Of a DNA stretch of 64,000 bases, positions 38,345 through 46,911 are shown one piece after another. Within the stretch, counting starts at the first letter, position 1, and the number at the start of each line of letters is the position of its first letter. Made by a program: the position numbers and the translations under genes. Under the pieces are notes generated by a model, which saw only the letters and a program-made list of their open reading frames with translations, was not told the DNA's origin and did not search any database. The stretch is from Helicobacter muridarum (GTDB lineage Bacteria; Campylobacterota; Campylobacteria; Campylobacterales; Helicobacteraceae), in assembly GCF_000765805.2 (NCBI RefSeq), contig NZ_JRPD02000006.1, positions 1 through 64,000 of the forward strand. The letters are read 5' to 3'.

Positions 38345-39288
38345 TGTTAGATAAGATATTAATTCGCTTTTTATATTGTTTTTTTGCCGCATTTGTTTGG
38401 GCTAATGGGGTCAATATTTCATATTTCACAAAACCTAAGGTAGATACAAACGACAATAAACGAGGTTGGGAACTCGATTTGAATCGAGTTTCACTTAATT
38501 TCTCACAATCTTCACTCAAAAATCAAGCATTGTATAGCAATTTTTCAGATAGCAATTTAAAAGGCAATTCACAGTTATCATTGCAAGTTTTCTTAACATT
38601 TAATGCAAGTTATTATGCTAGGCGATTTGTTATGTTCAATTCACTCGTTGGTGAATATGGATTCACAGAGGTTAAGCAAAATAATAATACAGCTGTTCGT
38701 AATAAAAACCTAGATAAATTTTTAATGTCTACTGACTATACACAAAGGGTATGGGATTTTGATTGGGGGTTTGAATCGTTTGAGGTTGGTCCTTATGTAA
38801 AGTTTGCTTATCAGAGCGAATTTGTAGCTACGCAGGGTATAGGTAGGAGGCAAATCTTTATATACACATTGGGGGCTAAGCTTTTTGATGGTTCTTATAT
38901 CAAGAGTTTTTATGTCAATATGTTTGGCGAGCATGATGCAAATCCAAACATAGCCTTGAATAGCTTAGGCGTTGAGATGGGCATTGAGTTAGAATATAAA
39001 TTTAATAAAAATGTGCGTTGGCTATACCTAACTAGCTTTAAGCAATATTTATTTAATGGAGAAAACTCTCTAATTAAGCCGCGATACCAGTTCCTACTTG
39101 AAACAAGGATTGATGCTAAACTTTTTAAACGTTTTAGTATATCTCCGCTACTTAGATATTACATGTTAAAAGCAGATAATATTGAAGTGCCAGCTTCTAA
39201 TTTTATACTTGGAGTTTCATTTAATTTTGGAGTATTGCTGCTAGCTCCAAACCAAGTATCTAAAGGTGTATATGATTTCTCAAATTAG
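38344..39288 (+). CDS. predicted outer-membrane beta-barrel protein
   Basis: 314 residues with an N-terminal signal-like segment (FLYCFFAAFVWANG). The mature part has alternating hydrophobic/aromatic strands throughout and ends in hydrophobic beta-strands (FILGVSFNFGVLLLAP), suggesting a barrel. No cysteine pairs of the Hop/Hor type are seen, and I do not recognise a named family. A 9-base inverted repeat lies in its coding sequence (38469-38488), where it may be coincidence. It is coupled to the small acidic gene upstream. Confidence 0.65.
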   Translation: MLDKILIRFLYCFFAAFVWANGVNISYFTKPKVDTNDNKRGWELDLNRVSLNFSQSSLKNQALYSNFSDSNLKGNSQLSLQVFLTFNASYYARRFVMFNSLVGEYGFTEVKQNNNTAVRNKNLDKFLMSTDYTQRVWDFDWGFESFEVGPYVKFAYQSEFVATQGIGRRQIFIYTLGAKLFDGSYIKSFYVNMFGEHDANPNIALNSLGVEMGIELEYKFNKNVRWLYLTSFKQYLFNGENSLIKPRYQFLLETRIDAKLFKRFSISPLLRYYMLKADNIEVPASNFILGVSFNFGVLLLAPNQVSKGVYDFSN

Positions 39289-39428
39289 ATAATTTTAGAA
39301 ATTTTGAATTGATTGTTATTCTTAAGAAATATCAGTCGAGCATTATTTTTGATTTATCTGCTAATTTAAGAATCTAAAAGCATTTATTATTTGTATAGGT
39401 TAGGCATATATAGGTTAATGACAAGAGA

Positions 39429-40730
39429 TTACAGCAATGTGATTTTTAATTTCTTGATTCTGTGTTCTTCCACACTTAGAACTTCATATTGACACAAGGA
39501 ATCGCTAATCTTGTCACCCACATTTGGCATATCACCAAATAGATTCAACACATAGCCACCAATTGTAACTTGCATGAAATATTCTTCATATTCAAATTTG
39601 AATAGCTCCTCTATTTTTTCTAACTCTATTTTGCCATCTACTTCATAAGATTTGTCATCTATCTTTTTTAGCTCATCAGCTGGAGTTGGACCTACTATTA
39701 TATTGCCCATGATTTCGTGCATAATATCTTCTGCTGTGATCATACCTGCTGTCCCACCATATTCATCTATTACTAGGGCTGTGTCTACTTTCTTCTTATT
39801 CATTTTTAGCATTATTTGCGATATTGACGCGCTTTCTGGGACTACTAGCATCTTTTTTACAAGACTATCAAAAGGTGCTGATTGATTGTTATTCTTAATG
39901 CTAACCGATATAATGTCGCGAATATGAATAATTCCTAGTATCTTGTCCTTGCTTCCTTCGCAATATGGGTAACGAGTGTGATATGGTGGAGAGGTGATGA
40001 TGTCAATGTTTTTTTGATAGTCAAATGTTTTATCAAGGCAAATCATATTCTTCCTAGGAGTCATGATCTCCCTTGCAAGCGTGTCAGAGAAATCCACTGC
40101 ATTTTTTATAATCTCTCCCTCTATAGAATCTAAATATCCACCTTTAAGACTCTCACCAACAATAATCTTTAATTCTTCATCACTGTGCGCCTCATGATGA
40201 GCCTCTACCTTTAGTAATTTCAAAAACATAGCTGAAGCAAAATCAAAGAACTTTATTACAGGATAGAAAATTGCCCAAAACATATACAAGGGACGTGCTA
40301 TAGCAAGGCAAGCTTGCTCACTTCTAGCAATTGCAATGGATTTTGGAACAATTTCTCCCAATATTACATGCAATAGTGTTACTAAACTAAATGATATTAG
40401 TAAGCTCATAGCATTTATAATATCTTGATTATTGCTAAAAACTCCAGCTAAGCTATGTAGTATTAATGCTGTTATATGATTACCAACCCAACCCAATGCC
40501 AAGGAGCTAAGCGTTATTCCTAGTTGTGTGGCGGAGAGATAGCTATCAAGCGAGTGCGACATTTTTAAGGCTAGCTTTGCGGTTTGATTGTTTTGCTTTA
40601 CTAACTCTTCTAATTTTGATCGTCTAATCTTGACTAAAGCAAACTCTGAAAGGACAAAAAAAGCGTTGAGGAGGATTAAAATAAAAGCTAGAATAACCAT
40701 TCCCAGCGATTGATAAGGATCCGTATCCAA
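39429..40730 (-). CDS. CNNM/CorC-HlyC family transporter with CBS domains
   Basis: 433 residues in the order DUF21/CNNM membrane domain (about 1-180), two CBS motifs (about 205-330) and a CorC_HlyC C-terminal domain (about 345-430, with KSYEVDGKIELEKIEELF). Such proteins are linked to magnesium/cobalt efflux or membrane integrity. The start is TTG at 40730 with GGAGA a few bases upstream. The ychF promoter region lies divergently. Confidence 0.9.
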   Translation of the reverse strand: MDTDPYQSLGMVILAFILILLNAFFVLSEFALVKIRRSKLEELVKQNNQTAKLALKMSHSLDSYLSATQLGITLSSLALGWVGNHITALILHSLAGVFSNNQDIINAMSLLISFSLVTLLHVILGEIVPKSIAIARSEQACLAIARPLYMFWAIFYPVIKFFDFASAMFLKLLKVEAHHEAHSDEELKIIVGESLKGGYLDSIEGEIIKNAVDFSDTLAREIMTPRKNMICLDKTFDYQKNIDIITSPPYHTRYPYCEGSKDKILGIIHIRDIISVSIKNNNQSAPFDSLVKKMLVVPESASISQIMLKMNKKKVDTALVIDEYGGTAGMITAEDIMHEIMGNIIVGPTPADELKKIDDKSYEVDGKIELEKIEELFKFEYEEYFMQVTIGGYVLNLFGDMPNVGDKISDSLCQYEVLSVEEHRIKKLKITLL

Positions 40731-40970
40731 AGGTATCTCCTTAGAATGTTAGGCACTAGATTAATAGAATCTATGAGTGATTTTTGATTGTATCATAATT
40801 TGTTTGCAAAATCTATTAAAATAATCAATATGTGCTATAGTAGCTTTTAGTATAATTTAACATATATTTATATATTAAATTGATTATTTTATACTCAAAA
40901 AGTAATAAATAACACAATATTTGTTGCAATAAATAATGTATTATTAAATGGTATATACTTTATGTTAAAA

Positions 40971-40976
40971 TATAAT
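40971..40976 (+). promoter_or_regulatory. -10 box for ychF
   Basis: TATAAT in AAAATATAATTCTTC, 38 bases before the ATG at 41014. A start near 40983 would give a leader of about 30 bases with AAGGA at 41004-41008. Confidence 0.55.
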
Positions 40977-41013
40977 TCTTCTTTCATTGTCTATTAATTT
41001 TTTAAGGATTTGT

Positions 41014-42114
41014 ATGGGATTATCAATAGGTATTGTAGGTTTGCCAAATGTAGGCAAATCTACAACTTTTAATGCACTCACAAAGGCGCAAAATGCGGAG
41101 GCAGCCAATTACCCTTTTTGCACGATTGAGCCAAATAAGGCGGTGGTGTCTGTGCCAGATACGCGTTTAAATGAATTAGCAAAAATTGTGAATCCTCAAA
41201 AGATTCAGCATTCTGTCGTGGAGTTTGTAGATATTGCCGGGCTTGTGCGGGGTGCGAGTAAGGGCGAGGGGTTAGGTAATCAGTTTTTAGCAAATATTAA
41301 AGAATGCAATATGATTTTGCATATTGTGCGCTGCTTTGAGGATTCTAATATTACGCATATTGAGGGTAGAATCGACCCTATTAGTGATATTGAGATTATC
41401 GAGCTTGAGCTGCTTTTTGCCGATATTTCCACGCTCAATAAACGCATTGAAAAACTCCAAAAAGAGAGTAAAGCCCAAAAAGGCACAAATGCTCAATTAA
41501 GCCTAGCACTTGAACTTTTGACACATTTAGAATCAAATAATCCTGTGAGGAGCTTTGCTAAACGTGATAGCGAAGAGTTTATCACACTCAATAAGGATTT
41601 AAGATTTTTAACTAATAAAGAAGTGATTTATGGAGCAAATGTTGATGAGGCTGGTTTAGAATCTGATAATGAATTTGTGCAAAAAGTGCGTGAGTATGCA
41701 AAGGTAAATGGTGGTATAGCTATAAAGCTTTGTGCGAAAATCGAGGAAGAAATGGTGGATATGAGCGATGATGAGCGCGCAGAGTTTTTGGCAAGTCTTG
41801 GAGCAAAGCAGAGTGGATTAACGCAAATTATTAGAGAGGGATTTAATAGACTAGGACTTATAAGCTATTTTACCGCAGGAGTCAAAGAAGTGCGCGCTTG
41901 GACAATAAAAAAAGGCGATAGCGCACCAAAGGCTGCAGGTGTGATTCACAAAGACTTTGAAAAAGGCTTTATTCGCGCAGAGTGCATTAGCTATGCGGAT
42001 TTTATTAAATATGGTGGTGAAGCAAAGGCAAAAGAAGCTGGAGCTATGCGTATTGAAGGCAAAGAATATATCGTGCAAGATGGCGATGTGATGCACTTTA
42101 GATTCAATGTGTGA
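41014..42114 (+). CDS. ychF: YchF/OLA1-type ATPase-GTPase
   Basis: Obg-related P-loop NTPase that prefers ATP and associates with ribosomes and stress responses. With the ATG at 41014 it has 366 residues. GLPNVGKST (9-17) starts the G domain and DIAGLVRGASKGEGLGNQFL is the G3 region. The TGS domain forms the C-terminus (YFTAGVKEVRAWTI to the end). A TTG at 40987 is less likely. The gene is visibly richer in G+C than its neighbours (34 of 60 bases in 41221-41280 and 30 of 60 in 41101-41160, against about 20 of 60 elsewhere) and uses more GCG/CGC codons. Confidence 0.96.
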   Translation: MGLSIGIVGLPNVGKSTTFNALTKAQNAEAANYPFCTIEPNKAVVSVPDTRLNELAKIVNPQKIQHSVVEFVDIAGLVRGASKGEGLGNQFLANIKECNMILHIVRCFEDSNITHIEGRIDPISDIEIIELELLFADISTLNKRIEKLQKESKAQKGTNAQLSLALELLTHLESNNPVRSFAKRDSEEFITLNKDLRFLTNKEVIYGANVDEAGLESDNEFVQKVREYAKVNGGIAIKLCAKIEEEMVDMSDDERAEFLASLGAKQSGLTQIIREGFNRLGLISYFTAGVKEVRAWTIKKGDSAPKAAGVIHKDFEKGFIRAECISYADFIKYGGEAKAKEAGAMRIEGKEYIVQDGDVMHFRFNV

Positions 42115-42165
42115 ATCTTGTTTGCAAGATTCAAAAACCTTACACAAATTTTACAAGGAGAGGCA

Positions 42166-43290
42166 ATGAGATATATTTTAGGCTTAGTTTTATCTATGGT
42201 GGTGTATGCAGCTGAAATTACTCCCCCGCAGTTTAAAGAAACGTTTATGGAAAATGCTTTTTTACGAACAAGCAATGCAGGTTTAGGTAGCGCACTTACC
42301 TGTGAGATAGGTGCATATAAAAAAGTCAAGGCAAATTATAATGCAAAGGCTGAATCTAAAGCTCTTTCTTTAATTGCGGATTCTATTATGAAAACACGCA
42401 CAATGTATATAAGAGAAGCGGAGAAAATACCTCATATCAAAGAGCTTGCGACATTGGCAAAAGATTCTACACTTGCTAGAATGTATCTTATGCAGTTGGC
42501 AAAAGTGGATTATCATAACCCCTGTTTGACCTGTCTAAGAGTTGTAGAGGAACAAATAGGCTTTCTTTTAAGCTCTATGCCTTCAAAAATAAATGATAGA
42601 GAAGTGCGGGGTGTTATAGATTTTACACATTTGCAACCAAGCAAGGCATTTTTGGAGCGACTCGTGAGCTTAGATTCTTATGCATTAAGTGGTGAAAAAT
42701 TGCTTTGTGAGGGATTAAATAAGCAAGATTCTCTCTTGCTTGTGAGTGCTTATGCGCATTTTGCACTCTCTGGGCTAAATACTCGCGCTGCAAATGCGCT
42801 CATACAAGCTGTTATGTTAGGCAATAAGGACGCTGCGGTAATGCTTGTTTTCTTGTTTGATAATGGAATCTATTTCCCACAAAATAGGATAGGCGCACAA
42901 ATGCTTGAAAATGCCATCAAAGCAGGGGATTATCAAAACACTATAAAGAGTAATCCTATGATTACAGGAAGCCTTGCAGTGTTTGAGGGCAATGCTTTAA
43001 GTAATGTTTTTGAGAATATCGCTCATTGGCGTTATGTCGCGCTAGGCATTATTTTACCAGTAACTGATAATAGATACGCAAAACTTGATGATAGTGATAA
43101 AGAACATATAAGGCTCATTTGGTCTCATCTCATAAGTGCAGGTATGAAGGCAAGAGAGAGTATTTATGAAATGGGTGATTCTAAGCAGCAGCAAGCGTAT
43201 AAGGATATTTTAGCATTCAAAATGCGTTTAAAAGAGATAAAGGTTTATCCATTTGTGAAAACTTATTTTCATAATAAATCAATGGATTAA
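42166..43290 (+). CDS. secreted helical-repeat protein with CxxC, family member 1
   Basis: 374 residues from the ATG at 42166, which follows AAGGAGAGGCA; an upstream TTG is unlikely. A signal peptide is clear (RYILGLVLSMVVYAA). The mature protein is helical, with HNPCLTCLRVVEEQ holding a CxxC and a later Cys in KLLCEGLN. LGNKDAAVMLVFLFDNGIYFPQ and AIKAGD resemble Sel1-like repeats, though diverged. It is homologous to the protein at 49538-50746: DSYALSGEKLLCEGL matches DSYVFKGEAFLCRAL, and AYAHFALSGLNTRAANALI matches AYANLFLAGLHTRAINAIL. Function unknown. It shares the local higher G+C of ychF. Confidence 0.75.
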   Translation: MRYILGLVLSMVVYAAEITPPQFKETFMENAFLRTSNAGLGSALTCEIGAYKKVKANYNAKAESKALSLIADSIMKTRTMYIREAEKIPHIKELATLAKDSTLARMYLMQLAKVDYHNPCLTCLRVVEEQIGFLLSSMPSKINDREVRGVIDFTHLQPSKAFLERLVSLDSYALSGEKLLCEGLNKQDSLLLVSAYAHFALSGLNTRAANALIQAVMLGNKDAAVMLVFLFDNGIYFPQNRIGAQMLENAIKAGDYQNTIKSNPMITGSLAVFEGNALSNVFENIAHWRYVALGIILPVTDNRYAKLDDSDKEHIRLIWSHLISAGMKARESIYEMGDSKQQQAYKDILAFKMRLKEIKVYPFVKTYFHNKSMD

Positions 43291-44094
43291 TCAATATAAT
43301 GAGTTTTAATAGACTAAGCTTTAAGTAAAGCTTTTCACTATAAAAAACAAGTATATAATCCATTCAAGACTTAAATATCAAAAGCAAAATTGAAAAGAGT
43401 GTGTATAAGGTTTTTAACTTTAAAGAATCTTAAATCACATAAGAAAGTAAAAATATTTTAAATATTAAAAAAGAAATTAAGATAATAATAAAAGCTAGAT
43501 AGATGAATAGCAGAGCATATAATAAATGCTAGTTTTTTTACTTTACTCATAACAGCAAAGCTAAGGATATATTAAACTAGTCTAAAGTATATAGGAAGTA
43601 GTCAAAAACTACTCTAAGCTATCTATTTTAAAGAGCTTTGCAGAATTATAAAATTCTACAATGTTATAACTATTCTTTATAGTAACTCTTTATAAAGCAT
43701 ATGATATATTAGTTGATTATGAAGTAAAGACTTAAACTATCAAGTAAAGCAGAGCAATGACAAGTTTGATAATGGTAAAATACATAAATGGAATCAAGAA
43801 TTCTTTGATTTATGCAAAGCATAATACTTTAATAAATCTAAAGACATAAAGCAAGAAAATTTCACTAAGTTTTATCTAAAGTTTTACTCTGCATTTAAAG
43901 GAATGTGAATTTAAGCAAAATACAAAAATTCAAGGCAAAATTTATACAAAATTTTATAAGATTAGTTAGAAATTAGATTAAGGTGAATTGAGCCTTTAAT
44001 AATTAAGCATTCTTGATTAACTCCTTAGGCTTTATATTATTTGATTCTATTGTGATTATATCTACAATTTTAGCCTTAATCCATTTAGGTAATA
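43291..44094. other. 804-base A+T-rich gap between convergent genes
   Basis: No gene is recognisable on either strand over most of this gap, which is extremely A+T-rich with stops in every frame. The right end (44003 to about 44110, minus strand) is a protein-like open stretch directly after murF, described separately. No tRNA or other structured RNA was recognised. Confidence 0.6.
44003..44094 (-). other. protein-like open frame just after murF, shifted by one base
   Basis: Past the murF stop, the frame shifted by one base reads LVLPKWIKAKIVDIITIESN and continues ten residues to a TAA. The composition is typical of real protein in this genome. The murF stop lies at ATATTTAG; one additional T would carry murF into this frame. 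It may be a lost murF tail, a remnant of another gene, or chance. Confidence 0.3.
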
Positions 44095-45606
44095 CTAAAT
44101 ATAATTTGGAGCATCATTTGCAAATAACACTAAGTCTCCATTCTTGCCTGTTTGTGCTAGCGTATCTTCTAATACAGATTTATCTTCTATGAAAATTTTT
44201 TCTGCCCTAGAAATATGAGAATTAAATAATCTAGCATTTAGAGAACTTGTAATGATTGCTAAGTCAAATACATCATCTATTTTTTCACAAAGCTTAATAT
44301 TGCTTTCCTCATCATACTCAACTAATCCGGGTGTAACGATTATTTTGCGTCCTTCATGCAATGAAGCTAGTCTAATTGCTTCAGTCATACCCTCAAGATT
44401 CCCATTAAAGCTATCATCAAGAATGATTTTGTGCGGGGTAATCATTTTGAAAAGTCTATGCGGGATTGGTTCTAGATTCTTTACGTATTCTTGAATTTTG
44501 CCTAATGGAATTCCAAGCTCTAAAGCTAATAATATTGCTACTGCTATGTTATCAATATTGAATCTTCCAAGTAATGTAGTGCTAAAATAGCACCAATTAG
44601 AATCTATTAACATCTCAAAGCTAATACCACTAAGATTTGCTTCTTCATTTCTAATTTGAAATGGATATAAGATTAGATTCTTAGATTGCGATATATTAGA
44701 ATTGTATTTAGCTATGTCAATTTGATCTGGAAGCTTATTATCTTTTTGCAAAAATAACTTTTTCAATCTTGGAGAGCATAGAATCTCAAATTTAGTTTGA
44801 ATGGTATTTTGTATATTTTTAAAGTATTCAATATGCGCATTTCCTATCTTTCCAATGACTGCGTAATGTTGATTTAATAAATTGGAAATTTCAGCTATAT
44901 CGCCTTTATTCCTAGCTCCAGCCTCTGCTATATATACTTGCGTATCGCTAGGTAGGGAAGCATTTATATCAATTGCCAATCCTTTATTTGTGTTCACGCT
45001 TCTTGGTGTAGCATAGGCTTTGAAATCATATTTAATTATTTGATATATAATATTTTTAATGCTAGTTTTGCCATAGCTACCCGTGATAGCTATTACGATT
45101 AAATCTGACATATCCAATATTTTCTTTTTTGCCAGTCTAATATAGATTCTCAATGCTATCCATTCATAACATATAGAGCAAATTATGCCTGCTATTATTG
45201 GGGTAAATATCCAAGCGTGCCATAAGAAATAATTAGAATTCAAGTTAAAAGATAAAATAATTTCATAACACACAAGTAGAATTAACACAAATGCAAATAG
45301 CCTTTTTATTCTTTTGGTCCAAACTAACTTTTTATCCATTTGGTGATACCACAGGAATGACAATGGCAGCATGATGAAAAGGAAATATAGATAGAAGATT
45401 AGTCCATTGTAAAGTGGGTAAAAAATAATGAATAATATTATTGGCACAGCAAAATAGTATATATGCCATTCAAATTTGTGATGTTTTGTAATAACACGGA
45501 AAAAATTATAGTTATACCATTGTAGGTTGATAGCTAGATAATATGTAAGGATAAAAACAAATAAAAAATGAGAAAGAATATCAATCCAATGGTAAAAATA
45601 TAGCAT
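44095..45606 (-). CDS. murF: UDP-MurNAc-tripeptide--D-Ala-D-Ala ligase MurF
   Basis: ATP-dependent ligase for the last cytoplasmic step of the peptidoglycan pentapeptide. The 503 residues begin with about 155 residues holding several membrane helices, a form typical of Campylobacterota MurF. The Mur ligase core follows, with GSYGKTS (176-182), EAGARNKGDI and GNAHIEYF. The protein ends FANDAPNYI. It follows the acylphosphatase gene by 13 bases on the same strand. A protein-like stretch in another frame lies immediately past its stop. Confidence 0.93.
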   Translation of the reverse strand: MLYFYHWIDILSHFLFVFILTYYLAINLQWYNYNFFRVITKHHKFEWHIYYFAVPIILFIIFYPLYNGLIFYLYFLFIMLPLSFLWYHQMDKKLVWTKRIKRLFAFVLILLVCYEIILSFNLNSNYFLWHAWIFTPIIAGIICSICYEWIALRIYIRLAKKKILDMSDLIVIAITGSYGKTSIKNIIYQIIKYDFKAYATPRSVNTNKGLAIDINASLPSDTQVYIAEAGARNKGDIAEISNLLNQHYAVIGKIGNAHIEYFKNIQNTIQTKFEILCSPRLKKLFLQKDNKLPDQIDIAKYNSNISQSKNLILYPFQIRNEEANLSGISFEMLIDSNWCYFSTTLLGRFNIDNIAVAILLALELGIPLGKIQEYVKNLEPIPHRLFKMITPHKIILDDSFNGNLEGMTEAIRLASLHEGRKIIVTPGLVEYDEESNIKLCEKIDDVFDLAIITSSLNARLFNSHISRAEKIFIEDKSVLEDTLAQTGKNGDLVLFANDAPNYI

Positions 45607-45619
45607 AGTTATTTAAATA

Positions 45620-45907
45620 TTATGAAATGACTTGAAAATCTTTAGAATCTTTGTGCTCAAAATTGGATTCTTTAACAATCTCTACTTCAAATGTGTTTGT
45701 TTGCATTCTACCATTGCCCGCCCATAATAATTCTAAGAATTCCCCTAAATGACTATAATCTGGTAAGCCAATATAAATTTCCACATTGCCATTCTCAAGA
45801 TTTTGCACTGTTCCTATATAGTGTCTTTTGTCCGCTTGAAGTTTTGTAAAATTTCTATAACCAACACCCTGTACCTTACCTTTTGCTGTAATTTTATAAT
45901 GTTTCAT
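45620..45907 (-). CDS. acyP: acylphosphatase
   Basis: Small alpha/beta enzyme that hydrolyses acyl phosphates. The 95 residues contain GKVQGVGYRNF with the phosphate-binding Arg and GTVQNLENGNVEI with the catalytic Asn. It lies directly upstream of murF. A physiological partner is not evident. Confidence 0.94.
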   Translation of the reverse strand: MKHYKITAKGKVQGVGYRNFTKLQADKRHYIGTVQNLENGNVEIYIGLPDYSHLGEFLELLWAGNGRMQTNTFEVEIVKESNFEHKDSKDFQVIS

Positions 45908-45983
45908 TAGTTATGCCCTCTATTTATTTTTTTTAACCTATGTATAAATAAGAAAATTTTAGCCAAAAAAATTTGTTAGTTCG

Positions 45984-45999
45984 CTTTATTATAATAAAG
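45984..45999. promoter_or_regulatory. 16-base perfect palindrome upstream of lutA
   Basis: CTTTATTATAATAAAG is its own reverse complement. A further half-site, CTTTATTAT, lies at 46008-46016. The site is about 115 bases before lutA, whose likely -10 box TATAAT is at 46087-46092. The AT-rich symmetry recalls Fur/PerR-type boxes, but the spacing does not match a consensus I can state. Confidence 0.45.
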
Positions 46000-46113
46000 T
46001 AATGTAACTTTATTATACATAATTTTATTTTAACTTATCAATTAGTATCTCACTATACCATAACCATAGATTTTTGATAAAATCTATATAATTAGCTTAA
46101 TTTAAGGAAGTTT

Positions 46114-46845
46114 ATGTCGAAGGTATATTTTTTTGCAACTTGTTTAGGCGGTGCAGCTTATGCAGATACTTGTTTACATGCTATTAAGCTTTTGCAAAGA
46201 GAGGGTGTTGAGGTTGTTTTTAAGAAAGATCAAACATGCTGCGGTCAACCTAGTTACAATAGTGGCTACTACGAGGAGACCAAGAAAGTAGCATTGCACA
46301 ATCTTAGGTTATTTAGAGATGAGTATCCAGTTATAGTGCCTAGTGGATCTTGCGCTGGTATGATGAGAGTTGATTATGCTGAGCTGTTTAAAGGAAGCGA
46401 ATATCAAGATGATTTTCTATCCCTTAGTAAACGCGTTTATGAGTTAAGTGAATATCTAGATAAAGTGCTAAATGTGCGTTACCATGACATTGGTAGCCCA
46501 ATTAGAATCACTTGGCATTCAAATTGTCATGCTTTGCGAGTAACTAAATGTATTCCAAGTGCAAAGAATCTATTAAGAAGATTACAGAATGTAGAGCTTA
46601 TAGAGTTGGATAAAGAGGAGGATTGCTGTGGTTTTGGAGGAACATTTAGTATAAAGGAACCAGATATAAGTCGAGCAATGGTTATTGAAAAAATAAAGGA
46701 TATTGAGACAAAAAATGTTAAGTGCTTGGTGTCAGCAGATGCGGGTTGTTTGCTAAATATAAGCGGTGCTATGGCAAAGATCGGTTGCAATATACCATCT
46801 AAACATCTCTATGATTTTTTGGCAGAGCGCGTAGGTATTGCATAA
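46114..46845 (+). CDS. lutA: lactate utilization protein LutA (CCG-domain Fe-S subunit)
   Basis: Subunit of the LutABC L-lactate oxidation complex, related to the GlpC/HdrB cysteine-rich family. The 243 residues carry two CCG motifs, QTCCGQPSYNSGYYEE and EEDCCGFGGTFSIKE, which bind an unusual Fe-S centre. The ATG follows TTAAGGAAG. The lutB gene follows after 66 bases with its own ribosome site. Confidence 0.93.
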   Translation: MSKVYFFATCLGGAAYADTCLHAIKLLQREGVEVVFKKDQTCCGQPSYNSGYYEETKKVALHNLRLFRDEYPVIVPSGSCAGMMRVDYAELFKGSEYQDDFLSLSKRVYELSEYLDKVLNVRYHDIGSPIRITWHSNCHALRVTKCIPSAKNLLRRLQNVELIELDKEEDCCGFGGTFSIKEPDISRAMVIEKIKDIETKNVKCLVSADAGCLLNISGAMAKIGCNIPSKHLYDFLAERVGIA

Positions 46846-46911
46846 ATTAATAATACATAATTTTAGCTTTGAATTTATACATATTTTGTTAAAACTAACA
46901 AAGGAGCATTC

